Source: Azospirillum ramasamyi (GTDB lineage Bacteria; Pseudomonadota; Alphaproteobacteria; Azospirillales; Azospirillaceae). From it: a stretch of DNA of 64,000 nt. Positions 10,501-19,356 of this stretch are shown one piece after another. Made by a program: the position numbers and the translations under genes. Below the pieces are notes generated by a model, which did no database searches, had not been told where the DNA came from, and saw nothing but the letters and a program-made list of their open reading frames with translations. The stretch spans positions 251,501 through 315,500 of the forward strand of contig NZ_CP029831.1 of NCBI RefSeq assembly GCF_003233655.1, read 5' to 3'. Within the stretch, counting starts at the first letter, position 1; each line of letters begins with the position of its first letter.

Positions 10501-12345
10501 GCCTTCCGGCACGCCGTCGCCCTCGAATCGCGGCTTGACGCCGATGGCGAAGGGTTGGTGGCGCACCGGCAGGACGAAGTCGCGGCCGACCGGACGGCCG
10601 CCGATGTCGAACAGGGTGGCGCGCACCACCGCTTCCAGCGGGCGGGTGCTTTCAGGCGGACGCGGCAGCTTGACCTTCAGGCGGGCCGAGCCGTTGGAAT
10701 CGGTGATGAATCCCGGCAGATCGGCGCGAGCCGCCTTCACCTCCTCCTGCGCCAGACCGAAATGATAGCCCGGCAGGTTGGGATAGGGGTTGACCGCGGA
10801 GCGCAAGGTCACCGTCAGCTCTCCCGGCAGGCCGGAGGCCGGCGCGCCGTAGAGATAATGGCTGCCGAGCGCCACGTCGGCCTCGCCGTCGGCCGCCAGC
10901 TCCGTCGTCGGGGAGGAGAGCGTCAGGTCCAGCCGCGGGGGGACGAAGTCCTCCAGCAGGAACTCGGCCCTGCCGATGGCCGGGCCTTCCGGTTCGGCAT
11001 GGGCGGTGACCATCCAGCTGCCGGGGAAGGCGTTCATCGGCAGGTCGATGCGGGTGGCGAAGCCGCCGGCCCCGCTGTCGGTCAGTGTGCGCCGTTCGAC
11101 CTCGAACCCGTCGGGGCGCAGGACCCGGATGGTCAGCGTCTTGCCGGCGGGCGGATTCAGGTCGGTGTCGCGCAGCAGGGCGGTCAGCTGCACCGTCTCG
11201 CCCGGCCGGTAGATCCCGCGCTCGGTATAGAGATAGGCGTCGAGCCCGCCGGTCATCGGACGGGCGATGGGAGCGGGCTTGTCCGGCGTCTCGGCCGAGG
11301 GGGCGCCGCCGGCGGTCAGGTCGAGAACGGCGAAATCGCCGTCGCCGCGCGCGGCGAACAGGGCCTGCACCGGCTCGGTCCCGGCGGCGCGCAGGGCGGC
11401 GAGGTCGAAGCGGCCCAGCCCGTCCTCGCCGGTCTGGACGCGGCCCAGTTCGGACCCGTTGCGGGCGACCAGACGCAGTTCCACGCCCGCGGCCGGGCCG
11501 GCGCTCTGGACCGAGCGGGCGAAGACCACCAGCGAATCGTCGCCCAGGATGGTGTTGAGGCCGAGGTCGGACACCACGAACCACTGGGTCGCCTTGCGGT
11601 CCCAGCCGCCCGGCTTGATCTCGTCGGCGCCGGCCACGGCGACATAGACGCCCGGCTCCAGCTTGCCCAGCACGGCGTCGATCGGGAAGGCGGTGGTGAC
11701 GCTGCGGTTCGGCTGGTTGCCGATCCCCATCTCGCCGCGCCAGACCTCCTGCCCCGACTTGTCGAGGATCTCGCCGATGTCGTAATCGGTCATCTGCTGG
11801 GTGATGCGGCCGAAATAGATCTTCTCGACCAGCGCCCGGTCGGCGATGCGCAGCACCTGCAGCTTCGCCCGGTCAAGGTTGATCGAGCGCAGCGGCAGCC
11901 CGTCCGACCCGACGCGCGGCAGGATGTAGCCGGCCCCGCGGAAGGCCAGCGAGGGCTTGCGGTTGGGCACCTGCACCTCGCGGGTGTCGGCGGCCGGCAG
12001 CCGCTTGCCGTCGATGCCCGGCAGCCCGTCCTTCATCGTGACCCGGTAACTCTCGCCATGGCGCAGCCCCTCGACGCACAGGGTGCGGTCGCGGGCGATG
12101 GCGGCACCGTCGACCGTCGGCTCCACCGTGACATAGTCGCGGTAGTTGACGGCGCGCGAGCGCTCCAGCCGGTCGGTGAAGGTGAAGCAGGCCTGGGGCG
12201 TATCGCGCTCCGCCACCACCTCCACGCCCGACACGCCGAAGGGCACGGGCTCGGCCGCGGGATCGGCGGCGAAGGTCCGGGAAACGGTGTACGTGCCGGA
12301 GCACGCGACGAGAACGGCACAGACACGCGCCAGCGCACGCAACAT
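7567..12345 (-). CDS. Alpha-2-macroglobulin-like lipoprotein lacking the thioester Cys
   Basis: A very large periplasmic protein (1592 residues from the ATG at 12345). The start was chosen because MLRALARVCAVLVACSG is a lipoprotein signal with lipobox LVAC (Cys15); a TTG at 12426 would add 27 residues. The body carries the repeated beta-sandwich (MG) domains of bacterial macroglobulins, for example AYLYTERGIYRPGETVQLTA, and a helical thioester-like domain. Where thioester members have CxEQ, this protein reads GGAEQ: the Cys is replaced by Gly at about residue 1150. It therefore cannot trap proteases covalently and resembles the thioester-less YfaS type. No pbpC gene is adjacent. Role inferred: envelope protection or scaffold. 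Confidence 0.9.
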   Translation of the reverse strand: MLRALARVCAVLVACSGTYTVSRTFAADPAAEPVPFGVSGVEVVAERDTPQACFTFTDRLERSRAVNYRDYVTVEPTVDGAAIARDRTLCVEGLRHGESYRVTMKDGLPGIDGKRLPAADTREVQVPNRKPSLAFRGAGYILPRVGSDGLPLRSINLDRAKLQVLRIADRALVEKIYFGRITQQMTDYDIGEILDKSGQEVWRGEMGIGNQPNRSVTTAFPIDAVLGKLEPGVYVAVAGADEIKPGGWDRKATQWFVVSDLGLNTILGDDSLVVFARSVQSAGPAAGVELRLVARNGSELGRVQTGEDGLGRFDLAALRAAGTEPVQALFAARGDGDFAVLDLTAGGAPSAETPDKPAPIARPMTGGLDAYLYTERGIYRPGETVQLTALLRDTDLNPPAGKTLTIRVLRPDGFEVERRTLTDSGAGGFATRIDLPMNAFPGSWMVTAHAEPEGPAIGRAEFLLEDFVPPRLDLTLSSPTTELAADGEADVALGSHYLYGAPASGLPGELTVTLRSAVNPYPNLPGYHFGLAQEEVKAARADLPGFITDSNGSARLKVKLPRPPESTRPLEAVVRATLFDIGGRPVGRDFVLPVRHQPFAIGVKPRFEGDGVPEGATAGFDVIAVGPDGKPTDRADLSYELFEEEYDYAWYEANGRWDYKVTVKDQRVTGGTLSAQAASPTAVEAPVAVGRYRLEVFDPKTGVATSVRFAAGWWMTPTAGERPDAVDVSVMMPAYRAGESAWVFVKPPYDSQVLVAVADRGVTYAVTRAIGTQGAFLEIPVGQGWTSGAHVLATAFATSDPQSKKPPRRAVGLAWLAMDKAPRTLDIRLSAPAEIEPRRAMTADITVEGIAEGKQAFVTLAAVDESVMQLTDQPSPDPARHYLGKRPLTVELRDSYGRLIDPASLDSTRPPAAPAPRLRQVAGLVPPKSERVISLYSGILTVGGDGKVSVPFDLPDFQGRLRLMAVAWSEGRIGHAESQMLVRDPVVADAVLPRFLAPGDSAQVMLSLDNLNGPSGDYRMTLTAEGAVSILPGDGGSALEVPKLARGKRATAGRVLTANAVGTGHVTLDVTGPDGVRVTRRWDVAVRPASPLISRRTVIALPTDKSLTLPADIGAGLRPETLSVGALVAPLPDLDLPGLLFELDRAAPGGAEQTASRILPLLSMADVAASLGIAPEDRIKARVQRGLDRLLTFQRADGAFAAWSPKGDLDPWLTAYAVDVLGRAKAAGYRIPDQPYRKALDWMKQAVDNPWVETADLPGRAYALYVLARAKLIDAGALRYFRENYWDRLPTDFGRAQIAAAAAALGDQQAAADAFSRLTGARMVTAALRDQGSSLRDEAGVVALMAESGVVDRDRIFQAAERAAKTFAAVRTTNPQEQAWLLLASKALIDRAAPMKLAIGDQTVENAKPQVLRIDPAAPPAIRNLGGEVRQTVSVAGVPDQPAGAEEQGMTIRRRLFDMAGRPVDPAGIRHNDLLVVILEGEVGDPLDHSVLVSDPLPAGFEIENVRLGNSGQLGKLSWLGELSSVRNVEFRDDRFLAAVDLPKSAPRFRLVYLVRAVTPGDFAAPGAHVQDLQRPHLSARTAVSRLRVLPE

Positions 12346-12517
12346 TCGAGACAGGCCCCAATTCCGCGGGTGGGTCCGGAACCGCAACACCGGGGACAGC
12401 CCTGGCGTCGGCTCGGACCTGGACAAAACCGGCGCGGAGTATGCCCAAGCGGCTGGGGTTTCGCCATGGCTTTGCGGCGGGGGCGCGCAGATCGCTCCCG
12501 CCGCGGCAACGCCTGAA

Positions 12518-12533
12518 GCGAATTTGCATTCGC
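12518..12533. promoter_or_regulatory. Short palindrome upstream of the macroglobulin gene
   Basis: GCGAATTTGCATTCGC has 6-bp arms and a 4-base spacer in the only AT-rich patch of this 279-base gap. It lies 173 bases upstream of the chosen macroglobulin start. It could be an operator; no regulator is indicated. Confidence 0.3.
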
Positions 12534-12624
12534 ATTAAATCTAAATGACCTCGTTCGCCGGTCGGGCTTCGGCCGCATGAGCGGCCGGGCCGCCGTCGCG
12601 GTCCAAAACGGATTGCAGTCCGCT

Positions 12625-13788
12625 TCAGCTGTCCGAGAAGCGGTTGCGCAGGCGGGCGATGGCCTCGTCCAGCACCTCGTCCCGCTTCGAGAAGCAGAAG
12701 CGCACGACGCTGGCCGGCGCATTCTCCACGAAAAAGGCGCTGACCGGGATGGCGGCGACCTTCGCCTCCGCCACCAGCCAGCGGCAGAAGGCCTGATCGT
12801 CGCCGTCGAAGCCGAAGCGGCCGATGTCGGCGGCGACGAAATAGGTGCCGGCGCTGGGCAGCACGTCGAAACCGACGGAGGCGAGCCCGGCGGCCAGCCG
12901 GTCGCGCTTGGCCTGCAGCCCGGCGGCCAGCCCGGTGAAGTACCCCTCCTCCTTGCCCAGCCCGTAGGCGACGGCGGTCTGGAGGTTCGGCGGGGTGGTG
13001 AAGGTCAGGAACTGGTGGGCCTTGGCCACCGGCTGCAGCAGATGCGGGGCGGCGGTGACGTAGCCGACCTTCCATCCGGTCAGCGAGAAGGTCTTGCCGG
13101 CCGAGCCGATCTTCAGGCAGCGGTCGCGCATGCCCGGCAGGGTCATCAGCGGGATGTGGCGGCGGCCGTCGAAGACGATGTGCTCGTACACCTCGTCGCA
13201 GACCGCCAGCGCGTCATGGCGCTGGACGAACTCGGCGATCAGTTCCAGCTCCGCCCGGTCAAAGACCTTGGCCGCCGGGTTCAGCGGGTCGTTGATCAGC
13301 ACCAGCTTGGTGCGCGGCGAGAAGGCGGCCTCCAGATCGGCGCGGCTGAAGCTCCAGTCCGGCGCCTTCAGCGAGACGAAGCGCGGCACGCCGCCGGCCA
13401 GCCGGACGATCGGCAGGTAGCTGTCGTACATCGGCTGGAACAGCACCACCTCGTCGCCCGGATTGATCAGGCCGAGCAGGCAGGCGGTCAGCGCCTCGGT
13501 GGCGCCGGAGGTGACCATCGTCTCGGTCTTCCAATCGACGTCGAGACCGTAGAAGCGCCGGGCGTGGGCGGCCAGCGCCTGCCGCAGGTCCGGGGTGCCC
13601 ATCATCGACGGATATTGGTTCCAGCCCTGGAGCAGCGCGTCGGCCGCGGTCTGCAGCACGTCGGCCGGCCCACGGTCGTCGGGGAACCCCTGGCCCAGAT
13701 TGATCGCGCCATGCTCCTCCGACAGGCGGGACATGACCTCGAAAATGGTGGTGCCATAGCTGGACAGCAGCGCGTTGCCCGACTTCAC
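12625..13788 (-). CDS. Class I/II PLP-dependent aminotransferase (YbdL/kynurenine-type)
   Basis: A 387-residue fold-type I aminotransferase. Visible landmarks are the Tyr-containing NQYPSMMGTPDLRQALAAH, the PLP-phosphate segment SGATEALTACLLGL, the cofactor Asp in AVCDEVYEHIVF, the Schiff-base Lys in SAGKTFSLTGWKVGY, and a C-terminal VVRFCFSK with the substrate-carboxylate Arg. The usual NxPxNPTGxV appears as INDPLNPAAKVF. The start is GTG at 13788 with AGGAGG 8 bases upstream. It resembles E. coli YbdL (methionine/aromatic aminotransferase) and kynurenine aminotransferases; the actual substrate cannot be read from sequence. It is transcribed alone. Confidence 0.88.
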   Translation of the reverse strand: MKSGNALLSSYGTTIFEVMSRLSEEHGAINLGQGFPDDRGPADVLQTAADALLQGWNQYPSMMGTPDLRQALAAHARRFYGLDVDWKTETMVTSGATEALTACLLGLINPGDEVVLFQPMYDSYLPIVRLAGGVPRFVSLKAPDWSFSRADLEAAFSPRTKLVLINDPLNPAAKVFDRAELELIAEFVQRHDALAVCDEVYEHIVFDGRRHIPLMTLPGMRDRCLKIGSAGKTFSLTGWKVGYVTAAPHLLQPVAKAHQFLTFTTPPNLQTAVAYGLGKEEGYFTGLAAGLQAKRDRLAAGLASVGFDVLPSAGTYFVAADIGRFGFDGDDQAFCRWLVAEAKVAAIPVSAFFVENAPASVVRFCFSKRDEVLDEAIARLRNRFSDS

Positions 13789-13909
13789 CGGAAAACCTCC
13801 TCATGCGAACGGACGCACAAGATGGATGCTGCGGGGCGGCGCTGTCCAGTACCCGCTTTCAAAGGCCACAAATCGGGCGGCCGACCGGACAAGTGGAACG
13901 TTTGAAACG

Positions 13910-13938
13910 GTGTGGAACGGCTTTTCGGGGATGTTCCA
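13910..13938. repeat. Dispersed 29-bp inverted-repeat unit, copy A
   Basis: GTGTGGAACGG, 11 variable bases, then TGTTCCA. The identical arrangement occurs at 60527-60555. The arms TGGAAC/GTTCCA form an inverted repeat. On the minus strand both copies read as WN-x4-PFHTV in one frame. It lies in a 267-base gap with no other recognised feature. Confidence 0.5.
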
Positions 13939-14055
13939 CTGTTCAATTGCCCAGTTCGCCCGCGCAACCCGGCCCCCTCGCGATTGGGAATGGTGGCGTC
14001 CATTCCTAACACCTGGCGGGCCGGCGGGTAAGGGATTGCGGGAAAAAGCGGCGGA

Positions 14056-14385
14056 TCAGCCGCGGTTCATCTTGCGCAGGCGGCGCTCGCGCAGCTTCAG
14101 GCGGATGCGCTCCACCGGGCTGAACACGCGGGGATAGCGGCGCTTGTTGCGCACGAACATACGGCGGGCGTCGGCGGAGTTGCGCAGCACGAGAATGCCG
14201 CCGAGCAGCATCACCGGCAGACCGCCGGGACCGGGGAGTGGCGCCAGCAGCAGGCCGAACAGCATGATGGTACATCCGGCGCCAATCAGTGCCAACTGGC
14301 GCACACGCGCGAGCGACAGCGTCTGGGCGGTATCGGGAGAACTCATCTTCGGTTCGCTAGGCTCCATGCTTCGGTTGGTCTGCAT
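14056..14385 (-). CDS. PGPGW-type small membrane protein
   Basis: A 109-residue protein with a hydrophobic central part (about residues 30-68) of two helices broken by the LAPLPGPGGLPVMLLGG turn. This matches the hallmark of the putative transmembrane PGPGW family. The C-terminus is strongly basic (RNKRRYPRVFSPVERIRLKL) and is expected in the cytoplasm. The start could also be the ATG at residue 14, removing a polar leader. It has no operon partner. The family's function is unknown. Confidence 0.65.
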   Translation of the reverse strand: MQTNRSMEPSEPKMSSPDTAQTLSLARVRQLALIGAGCTIMLFGLLLAPLPGPGGLPVMLLGGILVLRNSADARRMFVRNKRRYPRVFSPVERIRLKLRERRLRKMNRG

Positions 14386-14652
14386 ATGGGCCGGAAGGTG
14401 GTGCGCGAAAAGTCCCCCTCCCCTTGCGGGCGACGGGAAGCAGCGTCACGGGGTAGCCCAGTACCGGAGACAAGGATTTCTACGGCCGGCACTCCCGAAG
14501 GCAGGGTTCCAGCCGGCTTGAGGGCTTATCGGCAAAGCGCTCCAGAGCCCTGCCTGCGCGGGGATTACCGGAAGTCCCCTTCGATCCACACTCTCAACGA
14601 GGCATGAGGGCTCGTATGGGCCGTCGCGATGAAACGGAAAAGGCCCCACCCC

Positions 14653-15132
14653 TCAATGCAGCGTCCGCACCGGCCCCGGACGGGTGCCGCGAAGGCGGGC
14701 GGGGTCGAGGCGGCTGAGGGCGGCGTCTCGCTCGGCGGGCTTGGGTTCCCAGCCGAATTCGCGGATCAACTGGTCGCGGGCGGCACCGGCCCGCCGGGAC
14801 AGCCGGTCGAAATCCTCCGGCCCGGCATCCCGCGGGGGCTGGGGGCAGCGGCGGTCGGCGCAGCTTTCCAGCATCAGGCGGATCATCCGCTCGCGCTTTG
14901 CGGCGTCGACATAGCCCATCTGGTCGAAATACAGCTTGGTGAAGGCCAGTTCGGTGACGCGGGCATGGCTCTTGCGGTCGCCGACGATCACCGCGGCCAC
15001 GAGTTCCACGCAGCGGCCGGCGAAATGCGGCAGCGGGGCCGTGCCGTCGTCGGCACGGTCGAGCAGGCTGCTCGGCAGATCGACCAGCCGGCCGGTCACG
15101 TCCTTCACCAGATAGCGGCGCCACACCGACAT
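14653..15132 (-). CDS. Hypothetical protein, 159 residues
   Basis: A soluble, mixed-charge protein, not recognised. It has no signal peptide or membrane segment. A central helical stretch (TELAFTKLYFDQMGYVDAAK) and a possible metal-binding pair (ESCADRRCP) are visible, with an Arg/Pro-rich C-terminus. Codon use is like its neighbours. The 267-base gap downstream (14386-14652) holds nothing I can name. It is probably real because the opposite-strand frames are less protein-like, but the function is unknown. Confidence 0.6.
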   Translation of the reverse strand: MSVWRRYLVKDVTGRLVDLPSSLLDRADDGTAPLPHFAGRCVELVAAVIVGDRKSHARVTELAFTKLYFDQMGYVDAAKRERMIRLMLESCADRRCPQPPRDAGPEDFDRLSRRAGAARDQLIREFGWEPKPAERDAALSRLDPARLRGTRPGPVRTLH

Positions 15133-15236
15133 TTCCGCCTCCCGTCAGGCTTTTGCCTTCGACGGGAAGCCTACACCAGACGGCGGGAGGACGGAACCGC
15201 CCGCGCGTTATAAGATCATGGGAACATGCCGGATTC

Positions 15237-17012
15237 TCAATGCGGCACCAATGGCCAGAACAAAGTGATGGCAGCCGTCCCAAGAATTACAACCATGATC
15301 GACAGCGGCAGACCCAGCCGCCAGTAGTCGCCGAAGCGGTAGCCGCCCGGCCCCATCACCAGCGTGTTGCACTGATGCCCGATGGGGGTGAGGAAGTCGC
15401 AGCCCGCCCCGATGGCCACCGCCATCAGGAAAGCGTCCGGCCGAAGGCCGAGATGGGTGGCGAGGGCGGCGCCGATGGGCGCCATCACCAGCACGGTCGC
15501 GGCATTGTTCAGGAAAGGCGTCACCGCCATCGCCGCCACCATGATCATGGCCAGCGCGCCGACCGGCGGCATTCCCTGCGACGCCTCCGACAGCAAACCG
15601 GCGATCAGTTCGCTGCCGCCGGTGGTGCGCAGGGTCTCGCTGACCGGAATCAGGGAGCCGAGCAGGACCAGGATCGGCCATTCCACCGACTCGTAGGCCT
15701 CGCGCAGGCTGACCACCTTCATCGCCATCATCGCCACCGCCGCCCCGAAGAAGGCGATGGCGACCGGAACCAGCCCGGTGGCGACCAGCACCACGGTCAG
15801 CACGAGAACGGCGACCGCCGCCGCGCGCTTGGGCGTGCGGCCGATGGCGAGGTCGCGCTCGGCCAATGGCAGGCAACCCAGTTCGGCCAGCGTGTCGGAC
15901 ATGGAGGCCTTCCGGCCCTGCAGGACGACCAGATCGCCCGACTGCAGGCGGACACGGCGCAGCCGCTGGCGAATCGGCCGCCCGCGCCGGCTGATCGCCA
16001 GCAGGTTGGCGCCGAAGCGCTCGCGCAGGTTCACCTCCTCGATGCTGTGGCCGATCATGGCGGAGCGCTGTTCCACCACCGCCTCGACCACGGCGATCTC
16101 GTCGCCCTTCTCGACCCCCTGAAGATCCTTTTCATCGACCATCTTCAGGCCGGCGCGCTTGACCAGTTCGGCCAGCGCCGTGGTGTCGCCCTCCAGCACC
16201 AGGATATCGTCGGCATACAGCACCCAATGGCCCGACGGCACATAGCGGCGGTACTTCTCGCGCACGATGGCGGCAAGCGTGATCTCGCCTTCGCCGAGCG
16301 CCTCCAGCTCCGCGACCGTGCGGCCGACGAACTGGGAACCGGCGGGCAGCCTCGCCTCCGCCGTGTAGTCGTCGATGTTGAAGGCCGGGCCGGCCGCCGC
16401 GGCCCGCCCCTTGGGCAGCAGCCGGTAGCCGACCGCGAGGAAGGCGACGCCGAACACCGCGATCACCAGCCCGACCGGCGTGAAGTCGAACATGCGGAAG
16501 GGTTCGCCGGTCATCTCGGCGCGGACGCGCGACACGATGATGTTGGGAGAGGTGCCGACCAGCGTCATCAGCCCGCCCAGCAGCGACCCGAAGGCCATCG
16601 GCATCAGCAGCATCGACACCGGCGTGCCGGTACGCCGCGCCACCTGCAGGGCGATCGGCATGAAGATGGCGAGAGCGCCGATGTTCTTGACGATGGCCGA
16701 GAGCAGCGTGACCGCCCCGGCGAGGATGACGACCTGCGCCCACACCGTCGACATGCGCGACGCCAGCGGGCGCATTGCCGCCTCCACCGCCCCCGAACGG
16801 CCGATGGCGGCGCTGACCACGAGGGCGGAGCCGACGATGATGACGATGTCGTCGGAAAAGCCCTGAAAAGCCTCTTTGGCCGGAACGATCCCCACCGCCA
16901 CCGAGGCGAGCAGGGCAATCATGCCGACGAGATCGTAACGCAGCCGGTCCCAGATCAGCAGCGCGATCACCGCGCCGATGATGCCGAACGATAACATCTG
17001 GTCAAAGGTCAT
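15237..17012 (-). CDS. SLC13/DASS-family permease with two TrkA-C domains
   Basis: A 591-residue inner-membrane transporter. About six helices form an N-terminal block (LSFGIIGAVIALLIWDRL first). Two regulatory TrkA-C (RCK-C) domains follow, roughly residues 210-285 and 300-380, each with the SGDLVVLQG-type strand. A second helical block carries SNP-like hairpin motifs (TLVGTSPNIIVSRV early, and GHQCNTLVMGPGGY late). This layout is typical of SLC13 anion/dicarboxylate/sulfate permeases of proteobacteria. The substrate (sulfate, dicarboxylate or other anion) cannot be assigned. It lies 85 bases downstream of the AsmA-like gene on the same strand. Confidence 0.9.
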   Translation of the reverse strand: MTFDQMLSFGIIGAVIALLIWDRLRYDLVGMIALLASVAVGIVPAKEAFQGFSDDIVIIVGSALVVSAAIGRSGAVEAAMRPLASRMSTVWAQVVILAGAVTLLSAIVKNIGALAIFMPIALQVARRTGTPVSMLLMPMAFGSLLGGLMTLVGTSPNIIVSRVRAEMTGEPFRMFDFTPVGLVIAVFGVAFLAVGYRLLPKGRAAAAGPAFNIDDYTAEARLPAGSQFVGRTVAELEALGEGEITLAAIVREKYRRYVPSGHWVLYADDILVLEGDTTALAELVKRAGLKMVDEKDLQGVEKGDEIAVVEAVVEQRSAMIGHSIEEVNLRERFGANLLAISRRGRPIRQRLRRVRLQSGDLVVLQGRKASMSDTLAELGCLPLAERDLAIGRTPKRAAAVAVLVLTVVLVATGLVPVAIAFFGAAVAMMAMKVVSLREAYESVEWPILVLLGSLIPVSETLRTTGGSELIAGLLSEASQGMPPVGALAMIMVAAMAVTPFLNNAATVLVMAPIGAALATHLGLRPDAFLMAVAIGAGCDFLTPIGHQCNTLVMGPGGYRFGDYWRLGLPLSIMVVILGTAAITLFWPLVPH

Positions 17013-17097
17013 TGGGCGGGGCGGCGTCCTTCCTGTTCATGCTCCGGGGCTGCCCCGTGGTCGGGGGCGCCGGACAGAAAGAACCCGAAGCGGGCGG

Positions 17098-19134
17098 TCA
17101 GCGCGCCGAACCCGACGCCTTTCCCTCACCACGGCCATTGCCCGACCTGCCGGACGCCGGCGCTCCCTTTTCGGGGGAGCGGGCGTCCCGCACCAGCCGG
17201 CCACACTGTGGCTGCTCATCACTGCCTGGGTCAAGGAAGGGCAGCACGCCGGCCAGCGGAGTCAGCAGCACGCCCAGCGCCACCGCCGCGGCGCCGCGGG
17301 CCGCCGACTCGGTGGGATCGACGCCGATGTCGGGATCGCCCAGCGTGCCGCCGACCAGCACCGGCACATGGGTGGCGAACACCTGCGGCGATTTGGAATC
17401 GCCGACGATCCGCAGGTCGAGCCCCTCGTTGCGCAGGCTGATCGTCCCCTTGCCGGTGACCAGGGTTTCGGGCGTGTCCAGCACCAGCGCCTCGGCGCGG
17501 GCGATGCCCTTCTCCACCGACAGGTTGCCGACCAGGCAGTTGAAGGGCAGCGGCTCCGACCCGGAGATCACCACGCCCAGCGTCTCCAGGATGTTGGTCT
17601 TCAGCCCCTTGACCGCGAGGCTGGTGACCCGCCCGCCGTCGACCGAGACGCCGACCTTGCCGTCGGAGGTCGCCAGCAGGTCGGCCACCGTGTTGCCGCT
17701 GCCGGCCAGCTGGATGCGGCCGGCCACCGTGCCGCCGATCTGCCCGGCGAAGGAGGTTTCGCTGAAGAAGGTCGACAGCTTCACGGCGCGGACGTCCAGG
17801 TTGGTGCGCAGGGCCGGAACCTTGCGGCTGCCGTCCACCTGCACCATGCCGGCGATCCGCCCGCCGCCGATGCCCAGCGACAGCGGATCGAAATGCAGGT
17901 CGCCGTTCGTCAGCTTGACGCGCATGTCCAGATCCTGGAGCGGCGTGAAGGGCGCCTCGACCCGCTTGCCGCGCAGCCGGACATCCATGTCGGTGTTGCG
18001 CAGCTTCTCCACGTTGATCGGGGTGGACGGAATGACCCGGTTGTTGCCGCGGGTCGGGTAATCGTCGCTGCCGCGCGGCGAGGCGCCGACGAGGCCGGCC
18101 AGATCCTGCGCCGCCAGCCGGTTGGAGGTGAGGTCGGCCTTCACCATCGGCCGTTCGCCGTTGGTGTCGACCGACAGGTCGCCGGACAGGTCGCTTTCGC
18201 CGACCTTGCCGTTCATGCGGTGGAAGGCCCACAGGCCCCCTTCGCGCGACAGGTGGCCGGAGATGGAATAGGGGCGCGTCTTCGGCGTCGGGATGCCGAG
18301 GATCGGGAAGATTTCCGCCAGATCGTTGCCGCTGAGCGCCACCGACAGGTCGATGCCCTCCATCTTCACCGGCTCCGCCACCGAGCCTTCGATGCGGCCC
18401 TCGGTCTTGCCGATGGCGGCCTCGATCTTCATCGGATAGGGCTTGGGATCGTCGCGCAGGTAGAGCAGCGAGCCGCCCTCCGCCGCCAGGGTGAAGGGCT
18501 TTCCGGCGAAGCTGCCCTTGCCGTCCAGCCGCACAGTGTCGACGTCGTTGCCGCCGGTGGCGGTGTTGATGGTGTTGTCGATGTCGATGTCGCTGGTGGG
18601 GTCGCGGTAGCGCAGCCGGCCGTCGGCGATCACCAGCCGCTCGATCACCGGGATGTCGCCGCGGTCGTCGGGGGTCGCGGCCTCCTTCGCCACCTCCTTT
18701 TCCGCATTGGGCGGGCCGAAATTCCAATTGGCCTCGCCCTGCCCGTTCTTCTCCAGGATCAGCTTGGGGCCCTGGAACTTCAGTTCCGGCAGCTCCCAGT
18801 CGCCGCGGAGCAGGGGCCAGGGCCGCAGCGTGGCGTCCAGCGCCTGGATCGCCACCATGTCCTTTTCTCCGCCCTGCTCCCGCGCCCATTGGGCATTGGC
18901 GACGCGCAGGCCTTCGACATGGATGCGGATCGGATTGCCGAGATGGACGCGCAGGTCGCCGTCGATGGCGACCTCGCGGTTCAGCGCGGCCGAGGCCCGG
19001 CCGGCGACGAAGCCGCGGGCATCGTTCCAGTCGAACAGCAGCAGAAACGCGCCGACGCCGACGACGGCGAGACCGACCAGACCCAGCAGGCCGTAGCCGA
19101 TCCATTTGAACACCGACCCCGCTCCCGCTGCCAT
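17098..19134 (-). CDS. AsmA-family envelope protein
   Basis: A protein of about 678 residues with a single N-terminal membrane anchor (IGYGLLGLVGLAVVGVGAFL) and a long periplasmic beta-rich region. AsmA features include LNREVAIDGDLRVHL near the N-terminus and the C-terminal tail repeat ending LGDPDIGVDPTE. AsmA-like proteins are linked to lipid transfer and outer-membrane assembly. The start at 19134 was chosen for a GGGAGGG site 8 bases upstream; an ATG at 19158 adds 8 residues with a poorly spaced site. It is divergent from the unknown operon at 19357. Confidence 0.85.
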   Translation of the reverse strand: MAAGAGSVFKWIGYGLLGLVGLAVVGVGAFLLLFDWNDARGFVAGRASAALNREVAIDGDLRVHLGNPIRIHVEGLRVANAQWAREQGGEKDMVAIQALDATLRPWPLLRGDWELPELKFQGPKLILEKNGQGEANWNFGPPNAEKEVAKEAATPDDRGDIPVIERLVIADGRLRYRDPTSDIDIDNTINTATGGNDVDTVRLDGKGSFAGKPFTLAAEGGSLLYLRDDPKPYPMKIEAAIGKTEGRIEGSVAEPVKMEGIDLSVALSGNDLAEIFPILGIPTPKTRPYSISGHLSREGGLWAFHRMNGKVGESDLSGDLSVDTNGERPMVKADLTSNRLAAQDLAGLVGASPRGSDDYPTRGNNRVIPSTPINVEKLRNTDMDVRLRGKRVEAPFTPLQDLDMRVKLTNGDLHFDPLSLGIGGGRIAGMVQVDGSRKVPALRTNLDVRAVKLSTFFSETSFAGQIGGTVAGRIQLAGSGNTVADLLATSDGKVGVSVDGGRVTSLAVKGLKTNILETLGVVISGSEPLPFNCLVGNLSVEKGIARAEALVLDTPETLVTGKGTISLRNEGLDLRIVGDSKSPQVFATHVPVLVGGTLGDPDIGVDPTESAARGAAAVALGVLLTPLAGVLPFLDPGSDEQPQCGRLVRDARSPEKGAPASGRSGNGRGEGKASGSAR

Positions 19135-19356
19135 GCCTCCGGCCCTCCCGAAAATCATCCTTTCCCTGTCAACGGATGGCGGGGCTGAACGGCGAAGGGG
19201 CGAAGCCGGGATTACCGCAAGAGAGCCCCTCGCCTAACTCGAAGGTTATAGAATTGCCATGTCGCTTATATTGGATTTAACGCAAAATTCAGGTTCCTCG
19301 GGCCGTAATCCGATGATCCGGTTCGACACTCCCTGGCAGCCACGGCCGCAGACACG

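Noticed and set aside
8764..12516. 1250-codon plus-strand frame opposite the macroglobulin gene
   Set aside because: Same GC-driven shadow effect; the low-complexity Gly/Arg/His composition is not that of a real protein.
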